NCBI GenBank assembly: GCA_024305405.1
Contig: JAKNDB010000109.1
Span: 2,604,001 to 2,668,000, forward strand
DNA length: 64,000 nt
Reading direction: 5' to 3'
Origin: Dirofilaria immitis
Taxonomy: Eukaryota > Nematoda > Chromadorea > Rhabditida > Onchocercidae
This document shows positions 14,494 through 26,558 of the stretch, in pieces (position 1 is the stretch's first letter; each line of letters opens with the position of its first letter). The notes below the pieces were generated by a model, which was not told the origin of the DNA, searched no databases, and saw nothing but the letters and a program-made list of their open reading frames with translations. The position numbers and the translations under genes are program-made.

Positions 14494-17400
14494 TCAATAT
14501 ATAGATGAATAATTATTGACAGCGGCATGTGTAACAAGTAATTCGGCAATGAATCGTGCTTCAAGATGTGCCCGTACATCATTTATCCAGTCACGTGCTA
14601 CAGATCTTGCTGGGCCGGTCAAAAGTTGTAGAATTCGTACCGCTGAATTTAAATCCCCTTCTGAGACAAAACTTTTGCTCTTGATAATATTTCATATGAA
14701 TCTAATGTCACTGGATCAAATTTCCCTGAAATGTAACGGTAAACTCTGATTTAATCTTGACAATCAGATGATTTTATTTTTATTTATTTTTTTTTTTGAC
14801 AAATCAATCTAATATCTTCTTTTACATTATAGGAAAGGGGCTAACGGCTGCTTTAGTAAGCAATAAATATACTCGATAAAGGTCAATCTCAAGATCAGGT
14901 TCCAAAAAGGAAGATTTTTTTTGTTACCATTTTTGAAAATTTCCTGGGAGGATCGAAGGACATCATATTCTGTAAATATGATAAACCATAATGCAAAACT
15001 CCAACATTGCTTTCATCCATTTTAGCCACTCGGCGACAAATCTTGTATAGCTGAAAGACTGAAAAGTGTAAGAAATGTATAAATTTGAAAACAAAGGTAT
15101 AGATTCGACTTGATTTTAAAAACTTCAAAAACTTTAAACAATCACCTTACTGAATCTTGTCTTCAAATCTTCTTCAGTATATACACCATTATATATTGTT
15201 TCATCGGGAAGTGCATTAACCAGACAGGTCACAAATTCATCATTACTGTTAGCTTCCCGAATCATTTGAAGCTATAAAATATTTTTCTAGGAAGAAATAA
15301 GCATAAGCTTATTTATGATTGTGACTAAGCCATACCAAAAGGAAGTTAAAAATTCAGTTACCTCAGTTGCCAGCGGTTTGCGGCGTGCATCATCATCAGC
15401 ACCACTTCTTCGTCCATTTATAACGGAATCGATCAAATTATGAGATGCTATCCATATTTGCTTAGCACGGCGATTTTCGACATCCTTTAAAAAATTGTGA
15501 TTGAGAGAGAAACGTAATTATATTAACAGTTATTTTGAAAATTTGGTTTGCAATTCATACTGAAATACATGAGTTGGTGATTATCAAGCCAAATGAACGA
15601 AACAAGCATTAATAATTTGATCAGCGAATGGCAGGTGATTAAACAAATAACTAAAAGACTTAAGAATTGAATTTAAAACCATGAAATAATGCGTTAGTAT
15701 TCCTTCTCATTACAAAACTGATTTCTCATAATTTCCGAAAAACGCACCTGTGAAGTTCTTGACTTTAAAGCAGTTTCAATTCCTTCTAGTTTACCCTGAG
15801 CAACTGCTAATTCCGTGCTAAGTTGAGAACGTTCTTTGACAATCGCTTCTTCAATCTGAAATAAGATCAAAACGCAATTCTTATCGAAAAAAAAAACTTA
15901 CAATGAAAAAAATGTATCGCAAGCACCGATGAATATAATAACTAACTATCTGAAGATGGGTTTTTCTTTTCATTAGTTTTCAGAATTATGATGTTTTTAA
16001 AGAGCTAACTTTTTGTTTTTCTTCAATTTCAAAAGACTTCTTTGCACACGTACAACTTCTTCAATATGCTCCGAATGAGCAGCAGCTGCTCTTTGTAGCT
16101 TCTCTTCTAATTCAGCTTCCCAAAGTTCTCTTTGCATGGCGAGCTGAAATTTTAGGTTCTACAAACAATAACAAGAAGCTATAAATTACATCATGCTCAA
16201 AAATCTGGACCTTACCCTTTTCTCGGCCTCTGAGTCGATTTTTCACGAAGTGCTTGCACCTTTAGATTTATTTCTTCTTCGCTTAATTTACTTTGCGATT
16301 TTTTCTGTTCTTCTAAAGCACATGCAATATTTTGTTCTTCGCGAACCTCAAAAATAAAATTCTTATCTTACAGTTACAATTTCACAAAAAAGATCAAATT
16401 TATATGCTATTCATACTATAATTCAGCAGTAGCAATACTTGATATCGTTAAAGAATGACGAAATTTGCTTAGCACCCGGTAAACATATAATGGATGGAGT
16501 TTGCATTTAGTAAAAAATCAAAAACTAAAAACAAATCTCTTAATAAAAATTTCAAGTCAAAATTTTGAATTAAACGCTATATGAATATCAAAAACAGACC
16601 ATCCGACTAAATACAAACCAGAAAAAACATACTTGTTGTTCAGCAAGCTGTTTCCTTAACTGATCTACTTTCAAATGCGCATGTGCAATTAATGCATTCA
16701 ATTCTTCTTCATTTAACTTAGAATCTGCAATTGAAAGCTTGAAGCTCATTATTTTTGAAAATTCCAGTCGGAAATGGTGAACTCTCTTTTGTACTATTTT
16801 CATAATTATTCAAAATTTCTCAAATTTCTAATGAAATTAACCTTGCGCATGGATATCAACATTTGGAAGAACTGATTTCAATTCTGACGCAAATTGCTTC
16901 CGACTTTTATCAATCAAATCTTTGTATTCTCTAAGAATACGTCCTTCATCACGAGTTTTTTTGATCATTAAATTCATTTCATCAAGCTGCCGCTCAAGTT
17001 TATGGATAGTTTCACGAGCATTCTGCAGCAACGGATTATTGCGAGTCGGTTCGGCTACTTCTCCTTGCTCAATTATCTGCAAAACTTTCATGCTACTGTT
17101 CCAAAATAAAACAAAACATCTCAAAGAAATCAATGGGAAGCTGATGAATACAATATACTATAGGATATTATGAACCTTTTAACGTTATCCAAATAATTTC
17201 TCGCATCATTCTCCTCTTTAGCATCAATATTCGCAGCTTTATCAACTTTTGGAATGCATTTGTCACTAGCGTCCAATCTCCTTTCTAAAAAATACAACTA
17301 TTTAGTTGCTATCCACTAAACATTCAGAATTGTAGCAAACTAAAACCATAACTAACTTCGCCTTCATCAATCGTTTGTTTCATCACTCGCGTATGTTCAT

Positions 17401-19292
17401 TTATAATATCGACTGTTTTGTATTTTGCTTCCGTTGCTGAATGTACTTTTGAAATAGCAGACTGCAGAGATGTTTTCAACATCTTCTCTATAGCTGGAAG
17501 TTAAAACCGTAAAGAAGTTTTACAATATTCTCAAGCTTTATAATATACCAAAATAGACGAAACAATAAACGAACGATTAATGTAAGGGTTAAATTTAATA
17601 TGGATAAAAAGTACAAACCAGAATCAAATGAATTTGATACTCTTACCACTTTTTTAGAGACTTATAGAACAATCAACTGATAAAAGAATTCTGAGATGAG
17701 CAGTAATTTTTACATATATATTCCATAAACACAGACTTTCATGTTGTATTTTTTGGGATATAAGTTCTTTTTCATGGTTTATCCTTTGCTCAGAAGTCTC
17801 AGATGTCGATGCCGGTGCTGTAGCTGTTTTTGGCAGAAAATCTGGTTTATGTTTATCTTGTTTCTCTTCGTTTTCGAAATACCTTGAAGTAAAAAGCGTT
17901 GCTGATTTAGCATTCAAACATAAAGGAAGTCAAGAAAACCAAGATTAGGCTAGGAGGAGACAAAACTCAGCAAAACTGTAAGCGCTTCATGCTTCAGAAC
18001 GTTGCAATACACAAAAAGACTAAACTATGCTTTCCGTCACCATCAGGCGAAGTAGTTCAGAGCTTAATAGATAAACCACTCAAATATTTTTCCAACACGC
18101 TTATGTCCGGCTGTCCCTTCATTTCCGAAATCGGCTTCAGTGGATAACACTGAATCTGATTAGATTTTAATGAAATGAACAATTAACTATACCAGTAGTA
18201 CGCAGAGGCTCCTACACCAGCAGCTGTTACCAATAGTAGCATAAGGAAACCACTTACAGGCGATTTCCGACCATAATTACTGAAAAATAGTAAATTAAGT
18301 GTACACTGTTTTGAATTAATAAGTAATGACCAAAACAAGCACAATTTTAGGGAAAAATATATATGTGTGGTTCCAACAAAACTGATTTGCCATTTTCTCT
18401 TTTTCATTGCATTTTTTTCATGTTCCTTCTTTTAATTTATTTTTTTGTTAGAAGACATCAACTTACTGTAGAGTTCCTTTACTTCGAAGAAAATTTTGTT
18501 TAGTGATTCCTATTTCATGAATGCGTAGAAAAAGAAGATTCGGGCGATCGATTCTATGAGGAATCTGACAAAACCATCGTAGAGTCCTATAAGACAAGCT
18601 CGAAACTGGGTAGGAAAGCGATACAAACTGCTGAAATCTAAATGCCGAAGATCCCTGAAAATAATATTGGACTGATGATTAAACCAAAAAGCTAAGCGCA
18701 AAAAAACAATAAAAAACTAAAAATATAAACATAACCAAAATTTTTGTTCATAAATATTGGGGACTATTTGTTTATTCGAATGCAATTTTAGGTGGAAAAG
18801 TGTTTCAGGCGATAATAGAGAATAACAATTCAGGGAATATGTGTTGAAAAAAAGGGATCAATCATCGTATAAAGAAATGAACAAAAAGATAATGGAGAAT
18901 CAGGAAGAGTTCTCAATTTGTGTTGAAAATTTGGACAATAAAACAGAAGAAAAAAATCGTCTGACGAATGAAACTAAATCGACAAGATGATGGAAGATTT
19001 TACAGATCACCAAAAGTAAAAGGTGGAAAGAAAAGCGAAATGGAACTGAAACAGTTACTAATCATCAGTTTTGTATTAAATGAACCTCATTTAATAATTA
19101 AGAGAATATAAGGCAAACATGAAACACCGCAATCAGAAGTCTGAATTTGGGGCATATACAAAAATAATGAAAATTTTAAAAAGGGGTGATTGTCAGACGA
19201 TTATAAATCTTGTAAAAGCTATATAAAATACATGCTTTAAAAGCTATTTATTACATCAATATAAAGTTTCATACCTGCAGGATGCGAAGCAT
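14494..19292 (-). CDS. IMMT: MICOS complex subunit MIC60 (mitofilin)
   Basis: Inner-mitochondrial-membrane protein that organises cristae junctions as core of the MICOS complex. I trace 15 exons: 19275-19292, 18467-18654, 18193-18279, about 17731-17882, 17353-17493, 17184-17284, 16842-17076, 16633-16724, 16216-16346, 16010-16143, 15748-15855, 15362-15484, 15146-15271, 14928-15050, 14494-14725; about 664 residues. The N-terminus starts MLRILQ and is basic and hydroxylated like a mitochondrial presequence. A single TM segment ([20 protein letters not shown], about residues 76-95) is followed by a long coiled coil with the family signature LNALIAHAH, then the C-terminal mitofilin domain ([29 protein letters not shown]). 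The start is set by a TTTCAG acceptor 28 bases upstream. Single-base losses are needed at 16239-16243, 16040-16043 and about 14671-14674, and the exon 14/15 junction is also one base out of phase. Exon 4's donor is uncertain. Confidence 0.93.
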
Positions 19293-19877
19293 AAAGGAAA
19301 CAGGGAAGAATGACAACTGCCTGAAATTAAACTCATACTAAATATTAGTGGAAGACAGAAAATAAAGGTAAAGGAATTTCTAAATTAACAGTTGCACCAT
19401 TACGATGCTTGCTTATTCAACGATGATAGCAATTTATATCCTAAAAGAAGGCCAACTAACAATAACTATCCTTGAAAAGCAGCAGTTAAAAAATCTGTCA
19501 ATTACTAATAACACGAACTGGCAGATAATTTCAGGTGGCTGTAACAGAAATCATTCTTGATCTCAAACAATTGATAGCATTATTGGAAATGTGCTTACTA
19601 CTCACCTAAGAGTACTAAGAATAATGAACAAATTCTAGCTGGTAATCCATGCAGGTCTTCAGACATGAAGGACCAAACATATGCTATGCGTGAAGGGATC
19701 TTTAGTTTCACAGTGACTATAGTAGTGGCTGATTGTTGTTTAAAGAAATGACAGTAGAAAAACCAGGGGTAGTGGGGCATCATTGAAGTTCAGTAGTTGG
19801 TGTAATAGTTTAGATTTGTCGGTTAGCGGAGCTATCTTGTCATCTCAGTGATTCTTTGCAGAACTTTACTTGAACGA
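19293..19877. promoter_or_regulatory. Head-to-head promoter interval between MIC60 and KTI12
   Basis: Only 585 bases separate the start codons of two divergent genes, so both promoters must lie here or within first introns. The only features I can point to are candidate leader acceptors: AG at 19860-19861, 16 bases before the KTI12 ATG, and TTTCAG on the minus strand (AG at 19321-19322), 28 bases before the MIC60 ATG. No TATA box or named transcription-factor site is evident. Confidence 0.55.
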
Positions 19878-21754
19878 ATGCCATTGGTCGTTGTGTGTGG
19901 AAACCATCTTCTGGAAAGAGTACACTTACTGAATGGTTCTGTAAATTCATTGCGACAAGGAAGCCTCAGCAGATTGAAGTGGTATCTGATGATAGAAATG
20001 CTTTATTTACGAGATCGATATACAAGGATTCTCACAAGGTTGTGCTTAACTCTGCACTGTGCTGCCTTTGCGTGATTCTCATTAATTTTTTTATTAACGG
20101 ATCTTTGAATATCGATCATTACGAAATAGCAAAATAATAGGTGGTGACAGTAATGACCATCGCTGCCATTAGCATATACCTTATATGATTGGCGCAATTT
20201 TCAGATTTTGAAGTATTATTACGTATTTAGTTCTAGGAACGAGAACATCGTGCAATACTAAAATCAGAGGTGCAGCGTTTGCTTTCAGAAGATTGTTTGG
20301 TTGTTTGCGACTCATTAAATTACATCAAAGGTAGGCTTCATTTCTGGTAACTCATGTTTAATTTGTGCTTTACACATATATTTAATTAGTTTACAGGTTT
20401 CAGGTATGAGTTGTTTTGTATAGCGAAATTGGTGCAAACAACATACTGTGTTGTGTATTGTGATGCCAGTGAAGATATTTGTCTGCGATTTAATCTAGAG
20501 AAAGATAAGTCCGAAAGGTAATTTTATTTTGTGCCTATTAAATAGGTGAATCAACGTGAAATAAATCTCGGTTAAACAGATACAGAAAATGATGAACAAT
20601 TAAAGATTTTATTTGATGTCAAACATAATCAATAACTTGCAGTATGTTGAAGCCTATTTTGTTTCGAATTAAAACTAGGTTTCGTGAGGAAAAAGTCATA
20701 TATATATATATATTAGCAAACTCAGTAGCATGAGTTTTAGAAGTTTTCTGAAATTAAATTGCTCAAGTTAGATAATTTTTTCTGATTTTGATTTTTGTTG
20801 GTTTTACTGTTGTGCACAGTTCTTCACTGCAGGAAGTTTTTAATGGGTCTTAGCTGTTGTAGATATGAAGCAGATGACATAACAGAATTGGTGATGCGTT
20901 TCGAGGAGCCTATTACGACGAATCGATGGGATTCTCCGCTTTTAAGATTGAAATTGGGATTGATAATGGAACTTATCGTAGACACGACTCGTATTTTGAG
21001 CAAAGTATCTGTTTTCTTGGACCAAATGGAAAAAGTTATCTCTGGAAGATATGTATCTTTGGTTATTCGAGGTAAGATTTACTTAAGCATGGACAATTAA
21101 TTTCTAAATTTATACATTTTCGCATTCGAAAATATGCATTCATTATAGGGTAGGAATTTGTCTGCTAATGAAAGCACTGAAACTTCATCAGTTATGTCGG
21201 CTGATTTTCTTCATGCTCTTGATCACGTAACCAAGGAAATTATAACTAGTGTCATGCAGCAACAGCGGACTGCTTTACCAGGCGACATTTTTGTTATACC
21301 AAACTGTACTTCGAACAACGAAAAGGTTAAGTAGTTTTATTAATGGCATATTCACTTTGTATTTAATGTATCCGTATTTTTGAAACCCAGTATACTTTTT
21401 TTCATTGTTGAATCATGAGAGTCATTACTGCAGGTGCAAGATATGATAGAAGAGATTTGTTCTGGCAGATTAAAGCATAGATAATGAAAAGAGTTTTTAT
21501 TTGAGTTAATATTAATAAAATGTTTGACACGAAGGATTTTTAAAAGAAGTAAGGACGCTTCATTGTATCAGGCAATATTGAATTACAATATGTTACATAT
21601 AGTTGAGTATTAAGGTGCTGTTTACAAGGCAAAGATCCTTTGTCGAACTCTCGGACTACGACGACAATTCACCAGTTACATGAAGATGCATCCGTTGAAA
21701 GATATGTCTAAATTTGCCTCGCTATTTATTAATTATCTTAATGCAAATCCTTAG
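19878..21754 (+). CDS. KTI12: KTI12 homologue, Elongator-associated P-loop ATPase
   Basis: KTI12 is a P-loop protein that binds Elongator and tRNA and is required for wobble-uridine modification. Six exons fit: 19878-20038, 20237-20330, 20397-20517, 20863-21071, 21154-21325, 21603-21754, about 303 residues (yeast and human proteins are a little over 300). Family features in order: MPLVVVCG plus a Walker A that reads SSGKST in the adjacent frame, DSLNYIKGFRYEL, a Walker-B-like VVYCD, RFEEP..NRWDSPL, FLHALDHVTKEI, and the C-terminal LRRQFTSYMKMHP and FINYLNANP. All exon phases agree once three single missing bases are allowed at 19901-19903 (inside the P-loop), 20940-20943 and 21653-21654, each in a short homopolymer. 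The last intron (21326-21602) is the least certain junction. It is divergent from MIC60. Confidence 0.93.
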
Positions 21755-23547
21755 TTTTTGCTGTTTCAACTTCATTTACTTTTGCAGATTAAGGATTCTG
21801 AAAAATCTTTATCTATATTCATGAGGATAAAGGTAGTGGATTTAGATGTGAAAAATGTTTCTGGTTCTAGGAAAAAGCAACTAATATCATCACTACTAAT
21901 AGCGTTAAGCTTTTTGGATTCTTTCATACGTGACAAGGGAACTTGCTGTATCCTGTTGCATCCTGTTGCTTTTATAGCTTTTATTTCTAAGTGTTTTTAT
22001 AATATTGCAAGATTGTGTTGTTGTTTTTCTTGTATATACATTTTAAGATATTTTCATTTTCTTTGCGATGTGGTCTATGAATTTTTATGTTTAATCTTAA
22101 TTTAAGAATTCACCAGTACACTGTGCTGTTATACTTATATATATATATTTATATATATGGGTTCTTTCAGTTCTCGACTTAAGAATTGGACTTGCGATTT
22201 TTCTCTTTTTTTAACTGTATCAAATCATTTGATAAGTTGTTCATGCTAGAGATACTCTGTAAGATGAAGAATGCGGAGAGTAATAGTCTTTGATAAGTTT
22301 TCTTCTGAATATTTGAAGTGTGTGATATGATACGATTGTTTTATCTTATATAAAACTTATTTACTAAGTCCATTTTAAGAATTATATCCAGTAATAAACT
22401 GAGTAGTTTTTTATAATTTTTACTGGTGAATATGCGCCACAAAGCTCAATATTTTTTCATGAAGTAGTGGAAGGAAAGTGACATTTTTTTTGAATTTCAT
22501 TAATCTAGCAATGGATCAAATTATAAAGCAATCAATTTCAGATTTCACTCATTTTCGTGGTTTAAGAAGTCATTTTTCGTAATATTGAAAACCGCATCCA
22601 AAATTAAAATCTGCATCCGTTAAGGTTCATGTTATCTGATTAGTAAAGTATTATGCCCAGATGAGCGTTACAGATTTCATTTTGTTTTAGACTAGAATAG
22701 CATACTGGGATGATTGGCTGAATTACCGTTGTTGTGTCGTTATTCAGCAATATTTATTTGTTCAATAAGGTGCGCTTCACAATAAAGCATGCATGATTTT
22801 TTCTTGAGTAGGCTCTTAATGCCGAATTTTACTTCATTTCTCTAAATTATTCCACTTAATTCACTCCTTTTTTCCAACTTTATTTAAAGTTGACATAATG
22901 TTTTAGTTTGCTTGAAGCTTTGAGGGATCTTGATGCAAGTTTGAATCGTCAGGATTTGGAAACTTGAAATGTTGAGTAATTGTTTAGTGTCGGTTACATT
23001 TGAAAGTTTTTATAAGTCTTTTAGGATCACTTTTATTTCTAATTCGAAGTCGATCTAGGTTACCTAAGTTGTGGGAGATTACGTTATGTGTATCAGGATT
23101 TTGTTTGTTGAGGCATATAATTTCTTTTTAGGCGATGGTAGCTGTTGTATTGTTGGAAATGATCATATCTGAACTTCCCTTAATTATAATTAATTATGTC
23201 GCGTGAAAGAAGCCGCGGAAACTTGTATGTTACTTCGAATATTCGAGAAGTTTAAGTTATTTTCATAGATAGCACAAATTTCAAATTTCGTGTGGTTTCT
23301 CATTGGAACTATTTTACAAATATTTTCATGATGACATAATCAGTCATCGTCTTACTTTTGTTTTTCGAAGACCTGCTCCCTAAGGGCAGTAATTTTGCAC
23401 CCTGTAGCTATCAGTTTTGCAAACCGTTGCGTCTAGTTAATGGCTGTTTTTATACGATTACACAAATATGAACTAATGTTATCGTATTTATTTTTCCCAA
23501 AGGATTTCACTAAATTAAAATTTTGAAAATATATTTGCAGGTCGCCA
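21755..23547. other. Intergenic gap with an unconvincing open frame
   Basis: An open frame at 21758-22105 contains a TTTTGCAG acceptor and a charged start (residues DSEKS, DLDVKNVSGSRKK) before turning into Cys/Phe/Leu-rich AT sequence. It could be an exon or part of the KTI12 3' region. No family is recognised and no second exon was found. A TA-rich run lies at about 22136-22157. The rest shows nothing. Confidence 0.35.
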
Positions 23548-26500
23548 ATGGCCTATGTTTTAGATACAACATCAAATTCGAGTTCACAGCTTTCTGAAGG
23601 AATTGATCAAAATACACTTTCTTCTTCTTCAAGCTCGCCGTCGTTGGCAGCAGCACTTCATAATTTCGACATAGGCAGCGGTGCAGTAAGTTATAAAATA
23701 CAGGACAGTCTCTGATGACAGGTATGAGACATGTGCTAGGCGTTTGTTTTATTAGAAAACTGTTGCCTTCGTCACTGAATGTTTACAATTAACAAATGCT
23801 TTTGAATGATGGAGAAAGTGAAATATCATTTCTTAAGGTCATCGAAGCAGAAAAATTTTTCTTCGGGGATGATAATTAACATTTGAATTTATTCTCCAGG
23901 CAAGGGAGCATTCGAGAGATATTTTCGGTTATCCTGATGACGATTCATCTACGCATATGGAGTCATATATGGAATATTTAGCTTTATTAAATCATCGCCA
24001 TGGTCAGTATCAATGATTTTAATAACCTTTTCTAGCAAGATTTTTCAAAAGTTCCATTTTTTCTTATTTACTCAGTTACAGTAGTTTGATGAGTGAAAAT
24101 TGTATTCTTTTCTTTTCACCTTTATATAAGACTCAGAAGCATAGCAGAATTTCTTCATTTCTTAAATCAGTCTAGTCACTACATTACTCATTAGGGATAA
24201 TGCTTTAAGGACGAGAACCGATGGATGAAAGCAGCGGTACAGGAGGTTCTAGTACCGATGTAGCTACGAACGAATCATTATCCTTATTAACGAATACTAC
24301 TAATTCATTATCATTTGGGATGGTATCGTCGATAAACGATGAAAATGGTGATCGTACTGGTGATGGCAGTAATCGTTTAACTGAACCAGAAAACAATAAT
24401 GACGTCACTAGCGGTTCATCAACTCATGCGAACGATTTCAGTGATGTTGTTAGTCATCAATTCTTTTTCGTGTTAATCAAGATACACAATACTAACGAAA
24501 AACATGAATCTTTATTTTAAATATTGTAGGAATTTGCACTGATTCGAGATTTATACTCTCCATCAGCAAGTGATCCGGGTAGCAGTAGTGAACGAAGGGA
24601 AAGTGCGCGTCAGTTTTCCAGAAATTTTTATTTTCGGTATTTACTTCTCTTACGTTAGTCGTGATAGTTTATCTGCTTGGTTGCAGTAAGTGGTCATTTT
24701 TCACTGTAATTCACTTCTTATGAGCTGAGAAATAGATATTGTGTGCTCCTTTGTTGTTATTTCGTAGTTTTTTGAAACTGTTATATAATGAAACAGTTAT
24801 AAAATTTGACCATAAAATGTTAGATCACTATCTCTCGCAGCAGTTTATGTCGACACTTTAGTCAGTGTGACAGGTAATATTTAAATAGTTTTTTAATTAT
24901 GTAAAAAAGGTTAGTGCATGATATTCTGACGTGAAGTCATGTTATTACTGGAATATGGAAAAATGCAACAAAATTACTGATAGGTCCTGGTGATTACCAT
25001 AAGGCGAGAACTTATTCTTTGACTTATTTTTGCCTTTTAAAATTTAGAATTTCACTTCTTTCATTTCAGAGAGTGGAAGTTTTGCGGATAATGTGAGTGA
25101 AATGCCACGAGGTAGAAGCTTTCGTCTACCAAATCTGATGATGCAACGGGATCTAAACTGTAATAATGTCGGTTTTTTCTGTTTTTGTTGGGTGTTATTA
25201 AAAATATTTTGTTTGATCCATGTTCCATACTTATTTCACGTTTTTTTTGTCAAACCAGAAAGTTTTATTGCTTGTACTCTATTTCTTCAATTTTGGGACT
25301 TTTCGTTATTTGGATTTTGCATTTTTGAATTGTAATTTAGGAAGTATCCAATTGTGAGATGATTGTTTGGCAATTATAGCAATAGTTATCATTTACGAAC
25401 TGTGTGAATATGGTTCCAGGAATCGGATTTTGCTGAAAGGAGAAGTATCAGTTTCCATAACCCTATTCGTCGAGACCCATCTTCATCTGTGAGATTTTCT
25501 CCACAACCGTTGAAATTGCCTTCATCAACTCGTTTGAAAATCACAGTGCTCAAGTGGAACGTATGTTCTACGATTTATATTTTCCTTCTCCTATCACTCG
25601 CTGTTCTAATCTTTGAAAAATTCTGACTGCAAAAATTACGAAATGTTAAGTCATTTCTTTCATCATAGTTTGGCTGCTGGTGATCCATAGTACTTGGTTT
25701 GAATAGCCGTTGCTTTTCATATTTCAATAAGGAAGCTTATTTTGCATTTCGCTGAAATCTTTACTGTTACATAAGAACACTACATTCAGATTAATTGTGT
25801 GAGGGTAGAAGTGCTTGTCAAAAGTTAGCCTCAAATGAAATCTGTTCAACTATTTATTTAAATCCATTCGTTGGTTACGCATTTCATGAAATTAAAGTCA
25901 TTAAAGAAAAACTTATATTTCTTGTTAAAAATATTTTTGGTATTTTTATTGAGCACTTTCGTCCCTCATTGAAAGATCTACAAATGATATCGATCTACAG
26001 TCCCTGCAAATAGATAATTTCTATGTTTTAAATCGAAGTGAAGAAGGACGTTTCATGGACCCAAAATTTCATTAATTTTGTAGGTGGCAGCATCGTGGAA
26101 ATGGACAGCTGGTGATGAAACTTGTGGGATTTGTCGAATGCCATTTGAGGCATGCTGCATTGAATGCAAAACACCCGGTGATGAATGTCCCTTGGTATAT
26201 TTATTTATCCCTTCGCAATTAAATGTATTGAGATAGCGTTTTAATTTTTCTCTTGTAACTCTTAATTCTAATTTTTACTAAGCCTTAATTTTTCTCTTGT
26301 AACTCTTAATTCTAATTTTTACTAAGCCTTTGAGCAAGCAGCAGAAATTATGGATTTTGCGAAATCTTTTTAGTATCTTTTACCATTCATCTCCTTAATC
26401 ATAATATAGATTCGACTATGTATACTATTTTCCAGGCGATAGGGACATGCAAGCATGCATTTCATATGCACTGCATTGTGAAATGGACTGAAACTCAAAA

Positions 26501-26558
26501 TGCAGCTCGACCGCAATGTCCTTTGTGTAGGCAGGAATGGAAATTTGCACCTGGATAA
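23548..26558 (+). CDS. ANAPC11: APC11-type RING-H2 subunit of the anaphase-promoting complex, with long N-terminal extension
   Basis: APC11 is the catalytic RING-H2 subunit that recruits the E2 to the APC/C ubiquitin ligase. Eight exons chain in phase with no frameshift: 23548-23685, 23900-24002, 24210-24448, 24530-24608, 25070-25167, 25420-25560, 26084-26194, 26436-26558, about 343 residues. The last 80 or so residues are unmistakable: [55 protein letters not shown], with all zinc-ligand Cys/His of the canonical and extra zinc sites present. Canonical APC11 is only about 84 residues; here roughly 260 residues rich in Ser, Asn, Thr and Asp precede it. The start is the first ATG, 7 bases after a TTTGCAG acceptor. 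It is possible that the extension belongs to an alternative transcript, since a shorter start could exist within exon 5 (Met residues near 25138). Confidence 0.93.
26241..26328 (+). repeat. Perfect 44-bp tandem duplication in APC11 intron 7
   Basis: The 44-base unit at 26241-26284 is repeated without change at 26285-26328. It lies wholly inside the intron 26195-26435 and does not touch either splice site. Confidence 0.95.

Noticed and set aside
21434..21480. Possible extra KTI12 exon after a CTGCAG acceptor
   Set aside because: It runs into a stop with no donor, while joining 21325 directly to 21603 keeps phase and gives the expected C-terminal motif.
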